A stretch of 64,000 nucleotides of DNA from Neoscytalidium dimidiatum (taxonomy: Eukaryota; Ascomycota; Dothideomycetes; Botryosphaeriales; Botryosphaeriaceae): positions 3,585,245-3,649,244 of the forward strand of contig CM074700.1 of the NCBI GenBank assembly GCA_037367355.1. Reading direction: 5' to 3'. This document shows positions 45,801 through 57,600 of the stretch, piece after piece. A program made the translations under genes and the position numbers. The stretch's first letter is position 1. Every line of letters starts with the position of its first letter. The notes beneath the pieces are model-generated. The model searched no databases and was not told the DNA's origin. It saw nothing but the letters and a program-made list of their open reading frames with translations.

Positions 45801-47156
45801 TTCAAGTAGAGCATTGATCACGCTGCTTTTACCGGCTCCAGTGTTCCCGACGACGCCAATCACGGTACGGCTACGAATAGCGTCCTTCTTTAGTTCCTCG
45901 ATTGACTGTAGCCATTGTCCGGCATCTTTATTCCCAGAATCTTCTTCCAGGGATGTCTGAAGTTTCTTGAGGAGATCCATAGCTTTCTCGACACCCTTCT
46001 CGAGCTTTTCAGGATTCGTTTCGGACGATAGTTGCTGCAAGAAGGGATTCTGCGGCTCGGCTTTGATATTCTTGGACGGAGCGGGAGACACTCGTTGTTC
46101 CTCCAAGTTGAATCTGTCCAAGGATGTCGCCGGCGGAGTAAATTTAGTTAGTGCAGAGAAACCTGGACGTCCAGTATCCACTAGGCCTATTCCTGCTTGG
46201 AGTGGACGATCGGACATATTGCCATTGCCTTGGACTGAAGACGATGGTGTTCTATCAAGGGTTTGAGTAACATGATGGTGCAACCAAGGATACTGACTGC
46301 TTTGCACAGAGTTGATAGCGTTCATGATCCTCGGGTCGTTGGCATACGAAGAGCTGTGTTGCGTTTGCTGTGGGGAAAAGACGGGTGCGGTCCCTGATGT
46401 TCCTGGATGAGCTGGAATGGACGAGGGCTGCGGATGAGCAGGTTGCGATGGGGTGGGCCGTGATGCTGTAGGCTGCGATGGGTAAGTCCAGCTGGCAGTG
46501 TTGGCTTGCTGAGGGTTTTGCAATTCTCGTGCTGTCGTAGATGGAACATTTAGGGTGCCCGGTTCCTGAAAAGGCCTCTGAGAGGGATTGCCGTTGCTCG
46601 CATATATCCCACGGCTAGGCAGCGATATTCTTTCCGAGGGCATCTGAAGCTTATTTTCAGGCATTGCCGACGGTACATTGTGAAGGTTTACCTGAGATGG
46701 CTCAGGCTTGATCATCGGAGGGGGGGAGTTAGCAGAAACTGTTGAGTTCTGCTTAGGACTTGATGAAGCACGAGCAGACGGCCGGACAGGAAGCAGTACG
46801 ATCAGCTTATCGTCACTACAACAAGAGCCATTAGCGCTGCAATGTCCAAAAGCTATCTAAGTCACCCACTATTTGTTGAGTTCGGTCATGCGATCTGTGC
46901 CTTTCGTCGGGGTTGGTCCAAGCTGGAGACTAAAGTCCCCAGGTTTTCGCTCGTGGTACGCGTCGTGGATCGCTTCGATAGTAGTCTTGCCATTGCCTTT
47001 TACCCATAAGAAATCTATTTGCTCGGCAACATCGGAAGGATCACGGTCCTCAAACAAGACGGCTATCCAGAACCGCGTTGGCTTCAATTGCTCTTGGGGC
47101 TTGACGCTCTTTGCGCGTTGCCGCAAAGCTTCGTAACTCGCCGTTGTAATCACCAT
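42817..47156 (-). CDS. Large dynamin-type GTPase (SLIP-GC-like), fungal
   Basis: Three exons, 47156-46870, 46815-44049 and 43983-42817, give 1,406 residues. The first exon (MVITTASYEALRQRAKSV ... RFWIAVLFEDRDP) holds a small globular N-domain. A Pro/Ser/Gln-rich linker follows, then the GTPase domain: G1 GNTGAGKSSVINALL, G2-region Thr in RACTAVVTEL, G3 DLPGVHD and G4 SKTDD. The middle has a coiled coil (KKQEIRAQKKNAKGERSKL) after an acidic, KKRKRPS basic nuclear-type segment. The C-terminal half is helical. Related fungal proteins are annotated as nuclear GTPase SLIP-GC or dynamin-family proteins; biological role is not well known. NLS-like KKRKRP and KRRR motifs fit a nuclear location. Both introns (54 and 65 bases) keep phase. 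Confidence 0.85.
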
Positions 47157-48102
47157 TTTGATGGGTAGTCGTAGCGTGACGGGTTGAACCGATGACAGTG
47201 ACTTGTAGAAAAGCTTGGTGGAACAAGGGTCCTAGACCTTAGCGGCGAAAAGGTGGTGGAACATTTCTTAGTCGGTACCGTAGGAGTACAAGCGTCGAGT
47301 GGATCACACGAGGACCGAGGCTAATGCAGACTTCAATCTCTCGGTGGATGAGGTTGAAAGGATGTATCGAGCCTTGAGCGGTGTTTGAGAGCTAGCGCAA
47401 GCGTCGCTGTAGGAGCTGTTGACATGGAGTTGTTGGTACGGCGTTGCGATGTTGCGGCGTAGCTGCGCTGCGGCACGGCAGCGCTAGGCGCGTCCAGTCG
47501 TGATAGACAAAAACGCGCTAGAGCATGGATCACGTGTTAGCCATAAACCGGGGCTGTATTACACTGCTCGCAGGTCACCACGAGACAAAAGCGCGTTGAC
47601 AGAAAGATCTTGCTCCCCGCCTACCCTTCCGACAACAGATGCGACCGAGTGCGCTAGCAATCCGTTGGTCTAGTTGTACCTTGAGCAATGCATTTGTAGG
47701 AGTATTCAAGAAGTTTACATTTGCTCCACAAGACCGCTGTTGTTTGAAGTTTTCAGTCGCAAACCTTGGCATAGGTGCTCGCAGAAGACACTTCCGCTCC
47801 GCAGGTTGTGTCCTCACTGTCCATTTAGTGGAATACGTAATTACAGTCTCACGGAGTCAAAGCGGTCATATGCATTTTCACATGTCTGACTATCTAACCT
47901 ACATATTCAAAGTCAACCACGTCATCGATCCTTAGTTGAGATGGCGACCTCGGCCTAGGCCTACGCCCACGGTATGGAACAATACTATTTTAAGACCACA
48001 TCCCCTATGTGAGAAGTTATATGCAATCTTTTACTCACGTGTATACTTCGCTGTCTCCGCCTACTTGAGCAATCCCAGTTCAGTCGTCCTCAATCCATAG
48101 CA
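47157..48102. promoter_or_regulatory. Divergent intergenic region between GTPase gene and small protein gene
   Basis: About 950 bases between two divergent starts. No gene or repeat seen; it should contain both promoters. Confidence 0.4.
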
Positions 48103-48444
48103 ATGGCACCGCCATCTCTCTCTAAGCAGCAGAGACAATCTCCTCTCCGTCAATTGGCTTCAGAGAAGCTCCATGGCCAAGGAAGCAATCCTTCACAGCT
48201 GGGCGACCCAGTTTCCTTGAAAGCCGAGACTTCGAATACATCTCCCACAGACCAAGACCTCGGGGCGCGCGGAAACTCCTCCAACGCGGCGGCAGCGCCA
48301 TTCTCCTTAAGCGAGGCCGCCAAACGTACGATGCTTGGCGATCCGGTGAGCCTGAAAGCAGAAACAGCGGAGAAAGACCCAGTCGATCATGACAACGGGC
48401 CATCCGGACAGATTGGAGTTTTGCAGAAGAGGTCGAAGCTCTAG
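48103..48444 (+). CDS. Small fungal protein with duplicated LGDPVSLKAET motif
   Basis: Single exon, 113 residues. The motif LGDPVSLKAET occurs twice, at about residues 33-43 and 77-87. Each follows a short polar spacer and is followed by a DxD-type segment (PTDQDLG, PVDHDNG). The rest is Ser/Gln/Lys-rich and disordered, with no signal peptide. Short ascomycete proteins carrying this motif are familiar to me as hypothetical proteins. No function is known to me. The ATG lies 10 bases after a CAATCCATAG leader and opens the frame. Confidence 0.7.
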   Translation: MAPPSLSKQQRQSPLRQLASEKLHGQGSNPSQLGDPVSLKAETSNTSPTDQDLGARGNSSNAAAAPFSLSEAAKRTMLGDPVSLKAETAEKDPVDHDNGPSGQIGVLQKRSKL

Positions 48445-49598
48445 AGTCAAATCAGCACGAGCAAATGCTCGAACGAGCTTGGTAGCTGTCTTCTCTTGTT
48501 TTGTCCATCAGGCTTGATTTTAGTGGATATCGAATATAGTATGGTATTCACAAGCAATTTTCCGCTTCAGATCGCGTTAGGAGAGCACGGGAGCGCGCAT
48601 CCCTAAACATGGTCTCACGACAATTCCAGCTCGAAACAACGGGCCTAAAAGCGCTTCTTGAGACCGCCTAATTATGGCGTGGAGTGCGTTGCTAGCTTCT
48701 AGGCGAAGTTTCCACACGCCCGCATTTTTGCGTATTACCGTATTCGTGTCGATCGGAGTCAAAACGCGGGTCTGGAAGCGAACTTTGCAGTGTAAGCGCA
48801 TGCAAGACGAGAAAGGGACACGAGTAAATGCTAGGAGACGCGTGTTAATAGAGATCTAGTCCCTGAAATCGGCTTGGCATAACGGAGCGGTCACAAGGAT
48901 TTGTCCGTAGCTACGCCCTGGGAAATAAATGGGTGCAGGTCGTAGTTCTGCGCCGCCATCCAGCTGCGATAAGCAGTGAGTCAGAAAGCCGTGAAGCTCG
49001 GGAAGCATGGAGTAAGTGCTCGAAGAGTGTTGACATAGCACGCCGTCATGAACACGGGAGCCGGGGCTCTTATCTTGGTGTGTTGTGGAAGAAGACACGC
49101 GAACGGGTCGTGGCGCTCCGCGGCGAGCTTGAAGCTTGTTGGCCCGTTCGTGGGGGCTTGCTTGACCCCTCGGACGGTGACGTCGCGCCCCGTGCATGGA
49201 TTCCCCATGATGCAAGCTACGCCTCAGGCTGCTTTACAAAAAGGCCCTACACGCCCAGCGGCAGCCTCCCGGTGCGGGATTCTAACTATTTCGCTATTCC
49301 TCCGCCTAGACATGATCAGTCGATGGATGGCTTGCTGAGCACCTGATTGACTGGCCTCACCCCCGCAATGCCGCGCCCTTCGCACGAGCGGTAGAAACGC
49401 ACCAGCCTCGCCCGAATCCTGCCTTTTCCGCTCCGCGCCAGAGCCCATCCCGGAGCACACGGAGCTTGAAGCTTCCGAGCCTCGACTCGCCATTACATCA
49501 CTCTCCGACGTGTCCGTCGCTCAAAGAGCAGAGCCTCACCCTCCGTAGCGCCCGGTGCGCATCCGCAAGTCCCAGTGATCCGGCCTGAACGCGTCAGC
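48445..49598. other. Intergenic before the DUF3074 gene
   Basis: About 1.15 kb with overlapping short frames on both strands and no supported gene. A tRNA T-arm-like string near 49270-49300 lacks a matching acceptor stem and is not called. Confidence 0.45.
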
Positions 49599-51624
49599 AT
49601 GGCGAATTCCCAGCTACACGACGCTCTCAAATGTCTGAGACCCAAGCATTTTACCTCCGATGTCCCCACCGAGGGCCTTGAGAACTTTATGCGCGACATC
49701 TTCGCAAATGGCGAGATCATTGTCAACTCCGTTCCGCAGCCGCCGGGTGGCACCGATTTTGTCTCCTCGAAGCGCAAGCGGACAGACGTCAACGGCGCCC
49801 ACAGCGCCGCCGAGATGACCGTATCGGATGCTCGTGCCCCGCCGCTCGATCCTTTGTTTGAAGAGCTCCAGAAGTCATGGGGAAAGCCCATCAAGTCGAA
49901 TCCAAATCCCCTCTCGGTGGCAGTGTACAAGATGGCTGGTGCAGACAGATACGGCTCGTGGTTTGCAAGAAGAAGTGTGCATGAAGGTCTCGGCTTCACA
50001 AAGTGGAAGAAAGCATTACAACGCGAGTTTGCAGAGAGCTTGGCTGTGCAAGGTGGTCCTGGATCAGGCAGTATCAGAGGCATTGGAGGAGACAGACGTC
50101 TGGAGGAGAAGGTGGTCAAAGGTCTCGGAAAATTAGAAGGTAAGCTCCGACTGGCAATGCCTCATGTTAATAGCTGATTGACCATTGTTGATTCTAGTGC
50201 TGCAACTCTCGGCAAAGTTCCCTGCTCCAACAGCTCCACGAGAGTTTATTACCATGCTCCTCACCTCCGACCATGCGCTCAGTGAAAAGTCCAAACCGCG
50301 TGTCGAAGGACAAGCCGCATCGAAACAGATACCCAGGCATTACATGATTGTCTCTATACCATGCGAGCACCCGGAAGCACCTGTCCGAGATGGTCTCGTC
50401 CGAGGCCAATACGAGTCCGTGGAAATGATTCGCGAGATACCCCTTGTGCCTGCAACATCTAAGAAAGATGGCAGTACAGTGAGGAAAGAAGAAGCAAGCC
50501 CGGACGACCCTGAAGCGAACCCAGTTGAATGGATCATGATCACCCGGAGTGACCCAGGAGGAGGCATACCTAGATTCTTAATCGACCGCGGAACCCCAGG
50601 CTCCATCATAGCAGACACCAGTAAATTCTTGGACTGGGCCTGTGCGATGGATGAAATCCAGAAAGTCGAAGAAGACCAACAAAGTCTAGCTTCGGTGGAT
50701 GAGAACAAGCTAGCATCCGAGGAAGCAGACGAGGCAGAGCCAAGGGCCAGCTTTTCGGCGGCATCACGTAACGCGCAACTCGCAGGAGTCGGCACTAGCA
50801 TCGCAGACCTCCCACTCACTGACCCAACGAGTATTAAGCCAAATCAAAGCAGCAACGGGCTCTTCTCGTCTGTTAGGGATGCCGTGGGAAACGGTATTCA
50901 GAGTTACGCTCCTCAGTCCGTTATCTCATACTTACAACCACACTCATCTTCGTCGTCTGTGGAATCGGACACTGTCAGCGATGCTTCGAGCCTCCGTTCA
51001 TTTGCCTCCGCGGAACAATGGGCCACCGCAGAAGGAGGCCCTGCTGAGGACGAAGAGAAACCTCCCGAACTGCCTCCCAGACGCACCTCAACTGAAAGTA
51101 TGGGAAGCACGCTGTCGAAGAGTCAGTCGAGCCAAAATCGCTATGATAGAGAACTCGCGAAGCTGGACTCAAAGCGAGCTGCCCTCGATGACAGAATGCG
51201 GAAGATGCGGGAGAAGGAGGAAGCGCGCACGCAGCAAATCTCGGAGCGTGAAGAGCGTGAAAAGCGTAAAGCAATGGAGAGGTATGAGCGGGAGATAGCG
51301 AAGCTGGAGGCGAAGCGCCAGAAGGAGGCCCGCAAGATGGAGCAGCGGAAGAAGAAGGACGAGGAGAAGAATGCTATAACCCGCATGCAGCGTGAGCGAG
51401 ACGAATTCAAGTTTCGTGCGGAAGTGGCAGAGCGAGAGAATAGGTTGCTGAAGGAGCAGGTCGGCGAGCTGCAGCAGCAGAACACTCTGCTAGTGCAGCG
51501 TATGGGGAAGACCGATCAGGGGAAACAAGCACTCAAGTCTATCAGCAACGAGTTGGCTAGGGGACGAAGCGGAAGCGCGGCATCGAGTGCGAAGAGCAAG
51601 AGCAGCAAGAGAAGTGCCGAGTAG
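49599..51624 (+). CDS. DUF3074 (START-like) protein with C-terminal coiled coil
   Basis: Two exons, 49599-50139 and 50198-51624, give 655 residues; the intron is 58 bases and splits a Val codon. Residues 1 to about 250 hold the DUF3074 region: LRPKHFTSDVPTEGLENF, SVAVYKMAGADRYGSWFARR, VHEGLGFTKWKKALQREF, then RHYMIVSIPCEHPEAP and EWIMITRSDPGGGIPRFLID, ending in the TSKFLDWAC helix typical of lipid-binding START-like folds. A Ser-rich linker includes the proline motif PPELPPRR. Residues ~480-610 form a long charged coiled coil (DRELAKLDSKRAALDDRMRK, LEAKRQKEARKMEQRKKKD). The tail is Ser/Lys-rich. Lipid binding and a scaffold role are inferred from the fold and coiled coil only. Confidence 0.85.
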
Positions 51625-54600
51625 AGATGTGTCCATCGATCCGGCAAGTCCTGCATGTTCGCTGTCCATTTCCTTTTCTGATTATCGTCTGGCACATGAG
51701 TTTCTCTACGCATTGAGCGTTAATGAAGTGGCGGCTGGCGGTTAGGAGATCGGTTACTCATTTTGTGTATGATTCACACATGTCGTTACTACATTCATAC
51801 CACATCGTTAGCGGAAAGGGAAAGGGCATTTGGAATACCAAGGGAGGATTGGGGTTACATCGGTAGAGCTTAGAAAGAACTCTACATATGCAGCAAGAGG
51901 CTGGCATGAATACCTCTGGATCACTGTGGGACACAAGTAAATTGCTCTCCACATGTCATAAGATGCGTGGAGTCGTAGGTTCAGAACGCTTCCGAGGGGG
52001 GTTGCCACGGACATGCCGTGCTACCACATGCACACACACACCAGGGCGCCAAGCTCGGAGATTTCTTCCAGGCGGATAGGGCCAATGGAGCATGCAATTG
52101 GCTTCTGGCTGGCCTGCAGGACGGACGCCTCATTTCCGAATGAAGAGCCACAGCTCTCCTTCACGAGCAAGGAGAACAGTGCAAGCCTTGCACCCCACGC
52201 CACTGCCTTGCGTCCTTTCCTTTTCCTCACGGCCCCCACCTGCAGTCTCTCACGAGTTGTTTCCAGCCTCCCCGAAGAAGGGCATCGAGTACGCTTCAGC
52301 GACAAGGGAAAGACGGCGATACCGCGGCGCGATGCAACCGCCACGTCGAAACAACAGCCCACACACCCCTATTTTTCTTGGTATCCCACTCTTGCGGAAG
52401 GTGTGAGGATGTCACGGATGCGCTCTGCTCTTGCTTCTTCCTCTTGTGCTTTCCGCCCTCTACCAGTCGACGAACGTGCATGCTCGCGAGTCGCACGAGT
52501 ACGGCACCACGCGATCGCCGACGCGGCACGATTCGTTTTCATGTCTTTCAACCCGGACCCAGGGAAGAAAAGCCCCCGCGTTACATGTAACTGCCGCGAG
52601 AAGGAAAAAAAAAAAGGCAGTAGACTTTTAAGCTTCTCCATTGCATCATTATTTGCTTTATATAAAGAACAAGGTTCCTCTGCTGAAAAAGGTAAAATAC
52701 GAACACGTGAAAAAGGAAAAGAGGACGAATGAGAGAAAAGCGGAAAGATTGAGGCAGAAAAAACAAGAATGGATGTCGAGCACGAGCAAGCTGTTGAAAC
52801 AGAACCACCCAGGTTGCCAACGGCGCTTGAAGAAAAACTTGGCCTCTGCTGCCTCTTGCCGTCCCCTGGCTTCCCTGGCTTACGTTGACTAGTTTAGCGG
52901 GGAAAAGAAACCCTGCAGCAGGGAAAAGCGGAAGATTCGGCGACGCCGTGGAGCCGGGCTGGCTGGCCCTTTTGCCCCCCGGCTGACGCGAGCACGGAGT
53001 AAAGTCCTGCGACAGCCAAATCCGAGAGAAGAGGCAAAGCGCGCGTTGGTGTTGAAAGCTCTTGCCCTCTCAGGAGAAGATGATGGGCTTTGCTAGTGGT
53101 CGGGCTGAATATGGTGGACGACAAGAATAGGCGAGGCCGAGACAAGGTGTGCCTGGGCTGTCTCTCTCTGCAGATCCCGGCGCCTGGAGCTCAGGGTGTG
53201 GGAAATCTCTCTTCTACACTAGGGAGTAGCCTGTTGGATAGTGTGGCCGACGAGTCGCGAGCAAGTGAGAGGCCGGCCGTGGCTGGAAGGATGGAAGTGG
53301 CTCGGTCCCTTCCCAGGCCCCTCTTTCGGCGCCGGCCCGCTGATTGCGTGTTACGTACTAACGCCGTTGGTGTCGTTTTTGGTCAGTCGGGCTGTTATAG
53401 CCAGTCCACTTGCCGGCAGCGCCCCCGAGGACACGTCGGGCCCGATCCCACAAGCGCGCTTCCCTTTGCCCTCTCTTGTCGATGGTGGAGCAAAGCGCTT
53501 GCGGATGATCGGGGGACCCGGGTACCCGCAACGCTCTGACAGGTACCTCGCGGCGCGCGGATCAGGAGATGGCAGACCAGTCGCATCGCTCCGCATCAAG
53601 GGTCTAGAAGCTCGTTCCTCGACAGATTCATGCCCTGCCGCCCCGAATTTCCTTCCCTTTGTTTCCGCGCAAAGCGCACTTCGATGCATCTGAAGAGGAA
53701 CGACGTCGTCAATCGTGACAAGGGACCTTCCGCGGCTGCCCATGGGAGCTCTCGGATTCGCTCTCGAATTCCGATCGTCATCGTCCTGGCCCCATCTCCC
53801 GCCCCGTCGCGACAACCGCCAGATATGCAAGATGCTCGATTTGGCTATATCATCACCTCTTTCATTTCGGCCTCTCTTCCTACTGACTCTCCCCTTCCTC
53901 TCGATTTTATCCCTCCCAGCATCGGGAAGGAAGGAAGGAAGGAAGTAGCGCTCTGATCTCGAAAGACCCGCGGATTTTTTTTAATGCCCGCAGCAGGGCA
54001 CAGAGACGCCATGAAATTAAAGTTATTGACACAATTGCTGTCTTCAGGATGCACCAATGCATCATTCCCTTCCGTCACATTGCATCCCGCCTCCGCCACT
54101 GCAGCAGTGTTCCGCGTCTTCACGCTCCCCCCGGCCCAACCACGCCGCCGCATCTCACATCACACTCGGAGAAGAGCACAGGAACCTGCATTCTGCATTC
54201 TGCATGCGCATCATCTCTCTCGACAGGCCGTCACGGCTGGCGCGGAGAAGGCCTGACAGCCCCCACTTGCCATATATGTACGTATGTACGTGCGCATCTT
54301 CCAAATGTCTCGCATTGCCGGGCAGCGGGAGCGGATCCGTGAAGACGCAGGGTATCGGAGAGAGCGTAGAAAGGCCAAGAGCACGTCCAGAAAGGCAGAT
54401 CCAGGCCCCGCGGCCTAACATCGTGCTGAAGCGTCGCATGCTGGCGCAGTGCGCGCCACGCTCTGATTAGCGCTCTCTTGGAACGTAAAGGACAAGACAT
54501 GCATCCCCGTTGTATCCTGACGCAGGTGAGAAAGAAGTGGTGATCGCAGCAACGGGTGTGGAGAGGCAGGTGTGTCGCGCATGCGGCACAGCCCAAGATG

Positions 54601-57600
54601 TGCGCGCGGCTGCAGGGCTAAGGTTCACGCTACGCGCTTCCCCGAAAACACGCCATGGAAGCCGCCGCCGCCGTGTTCTTACCCGAAAACCCCTACTGGC
54701 ACTGCTAAATGGATGGCCCAGAGCGCCAAGATATGCCCAAAATGGTCCAGAGATTAGGGAGGCGGGGGTGGAGATACACCAAACGGTGCCTGGATGGCCC
54801 TGGGATCAGGGATACGTCAGGATAGACAATGAGGAAGTGGAGAATTGACGGCGCAGGATATAAAAACTTAGCGTGAGACCGGATCGGGAGAATGCCGTTG
54901 CCCTGTTCTTTTCCTGTCCTGCTCGTGGCGCGACCATGGTGCTGGGTGCGAGATCCAATCGTTGGGGTTGGGACATGGGAGCACGTCTGCCGGGCAGAGA
55001 AGCGAGAGCCTCGCGGTTTCGCGTGCCTCTGCGGCCCCCGCGGCCCCGGGCCCGCGTCCGTGTGGTGGAATGCCCGCCCAAGTCCTCAGCGCGGGTGTGG
55101 CGTAGGCCGGAGCCATGCAAGTTGGAAAAATTCGGGTATAGGGCGCAAGTCCCCAAAGCCTGAAGAAGAGGACATGGCGGTTATGTTTGGTGGCTCAAAA
55201 GTCGGCGCTGATGATGCAGTTTAATTCCGTTAGCCCTTCCGTAGCTACCTCCGGCCCCCGGCTGGGGCCTGAGAGCTGGAGGCCACAGCAACCACAATTA
55301 AACATGCCAAGCCCAAGAGACATTCCATTGCAGCCACCAACGATCATTTACTATTAGATATTAATTCTCGGGTGGAGGCTTGCTTGGTGGGCTTGGATTC
55401 AGCTCGCCTACATGTCGTCGCTGCCAGATTTCATGTTGCAGCTCGGTGTTCAGAGCTCATGATTGCCATGATTCATAGCTATGGACTTTCGGGAGAAGAA
55501 CAATTATGAATGTCTTAGTATTTGAGTGCCGAAGTATTGGTCATCCAGCGTGAAAATTTCCCGTGGTACGGATGCCTGTTCTTTCAAGCCTTTCAGTATT
55601 ATCAGTCGAGCGAATCGATTCCCTCCGTTTAACAATGATGTCAGTAATGTGGTTCAAAGTAGCAGTCTGACTAGAATCCCGGTAGTCGTAGTCTAGACGG
55701 TTGTTCCTCCGGATGCAATATCTGGACGTGGATATTGCAGACCTTGGTTGCACGGATGAATATGCGGATATGGGCTGACCTGCCGATTATGGAAGGTGGA
55801 AGACGTTGAAGACGAAGCATGCAGCGAAAGACGGCTCGAGCAACCACGCCCACGCATCCGGTCGCCTTCTCCGAAGGACCGACGTGCCTATCGACCAGTA
55901 TGCTGTGATGCCGCCATCCACAAGCTGAGTTGAGACCTGTGCCACGACATATCTACTATGTTGCCATGAATTTCGTCGGGCCCATAGGCATCCGATATCA
56001 GTATTCATGTGAAAATTGAATTTGTAAGCTCGCGTAGATCTCGGTCACTGTCGACGCCCCGCTAGGATTCGCTCTGGGCTGGTGAGGAAGGCTTGTTCAC
56101 CTCAGTCAGGAGCCCAGGCGGCTCAACAGGAACGGCATGTTGAGGAACCGTTGCAGCACGTCGAATGCACTTTGATGAAAGGAAAGATGAGGAGATGAAA
56201 AGAAAATGAGACGTGACTATATGGGAGCAATATGATTACCGAGGGACTGTATTTAAGAGCTGGCACTGACAACATTAAACCCGGTAGAAAGTGGAATAGG
56301 AGTAGAAGCTACTGGACGCAAAGGAAAGACGGCAAATTCCATCGAGCAGGTTTCAACGAGCGATCAAAAGACGTTGAGCGACCCAACATCGTATTTGATA
56401 GAAAAAAAAAGTAGAGAAAAAAAAGGGTCGACAAGAGAGCCGTGCAGAATTCTCAGGCTTCACCGGTGAGTTGAAAGAAGGCCGAGAGTGAGCCAGCAAA
56501 GGCAGAGTTCGACAGAACAAGTGCCGGGCTCGTCAGGCCCCCGCGACACGTCAAACGGAGAGTTGCTTCAAAATCGTTGTTTCAAGCCGTGTGTTGTCGT
56601 GTTCAGTTGTTGCATCACCCGGAAGTTTCCCGCTGCTCGCCAGCAATGACGACTTCCAAGCCGACACCCGGCTGTTTCCCCCTCTTCAGGAAGCGTTGTC
56701 GCCGTCCGTGTGACCTCATAGCACTCCGTCCGCCGGCACAATTCACCGCTCCGCAGGCCAGCGCAGCACTCCACTAACACACACGGTACGTAACATCGTC
56801 AAGTCGACGGCGAGGGGTGCAGGAGCAGCGCAGAGGAGGTCTTCAGGCTTCTTGATGATCTGAAACATGCATCTGTGCCCGTCGCCCAGATGAGTCACAG
56901 CTGCAGCGGTGAGGGTGGCGCACGCAGCCATGAGTCCGGCGCCGATCATGAAACGGTCTCTCGGTGAGGCCGCAGCCGAAAGCTTGAACGGCTCGGTCAC
57001 GATGGCAGCAATGCAGGCCATCGTCGGATCGAGCAGCGCAGGCAGGGACAGGCCAGAGAGGCGGAGGGCAGTGCAGCGCGGGTTGCGTCGGGCTTCGGCG
57101 CGCCAGTTGATCCCCCTCAGGTGCGGCGCCGCAGCATCCCTGCTGAGCTGAGTGCGCGTGCTGGAAGCGGCAAGTCGCGCTGCACGGCGCTGCAAGGACT
57201 CGAGCCCCGGCCGGACCGAGCGCTGTCGGAAAGACCTTGAGAACGACGACATCGAGAGGCGGGCGAGCGCCGGGGCGCGCTGATGAATGACGACGAGGAC
57301 CTGGGGCACAGCGAGGCGCAGTGGGCGATCGCGTCGACGTGCAGCTGCTGAAACGGCAACGGCACGAAACACCTCATCGTGGATGGTGGATAGGATAGCT
57401 ATCGATAACGCCGCTGCTATGGGTCGCGATAGGCAAATCTGGGGCGTGGGTGCGATACACCATACGAGCCTTGCGAAACACTAGCAGCAGCCGCAGGCGA
57501 GACCGCGTAGTCAGCGCGGCGCGGAAGACGCGGAGCAGTGCGTCTGAGTAGTAGCAACAGCAGCAAGCAGCAGCAGCAGCAGGAGACAGGCGCCGTGAAG

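Noticed and set aside
49260..49310. tRNA-like T-arm string
   Set aside because: No matching acceptor stem, D-arm or anticodon arm at the right spacing.
52013..52732. Plus-strand 239-codon frame
   Set aside because: Low-complexity, His/Arg/Ser-rich, with overlapping frames in other phases and no protein-like features.
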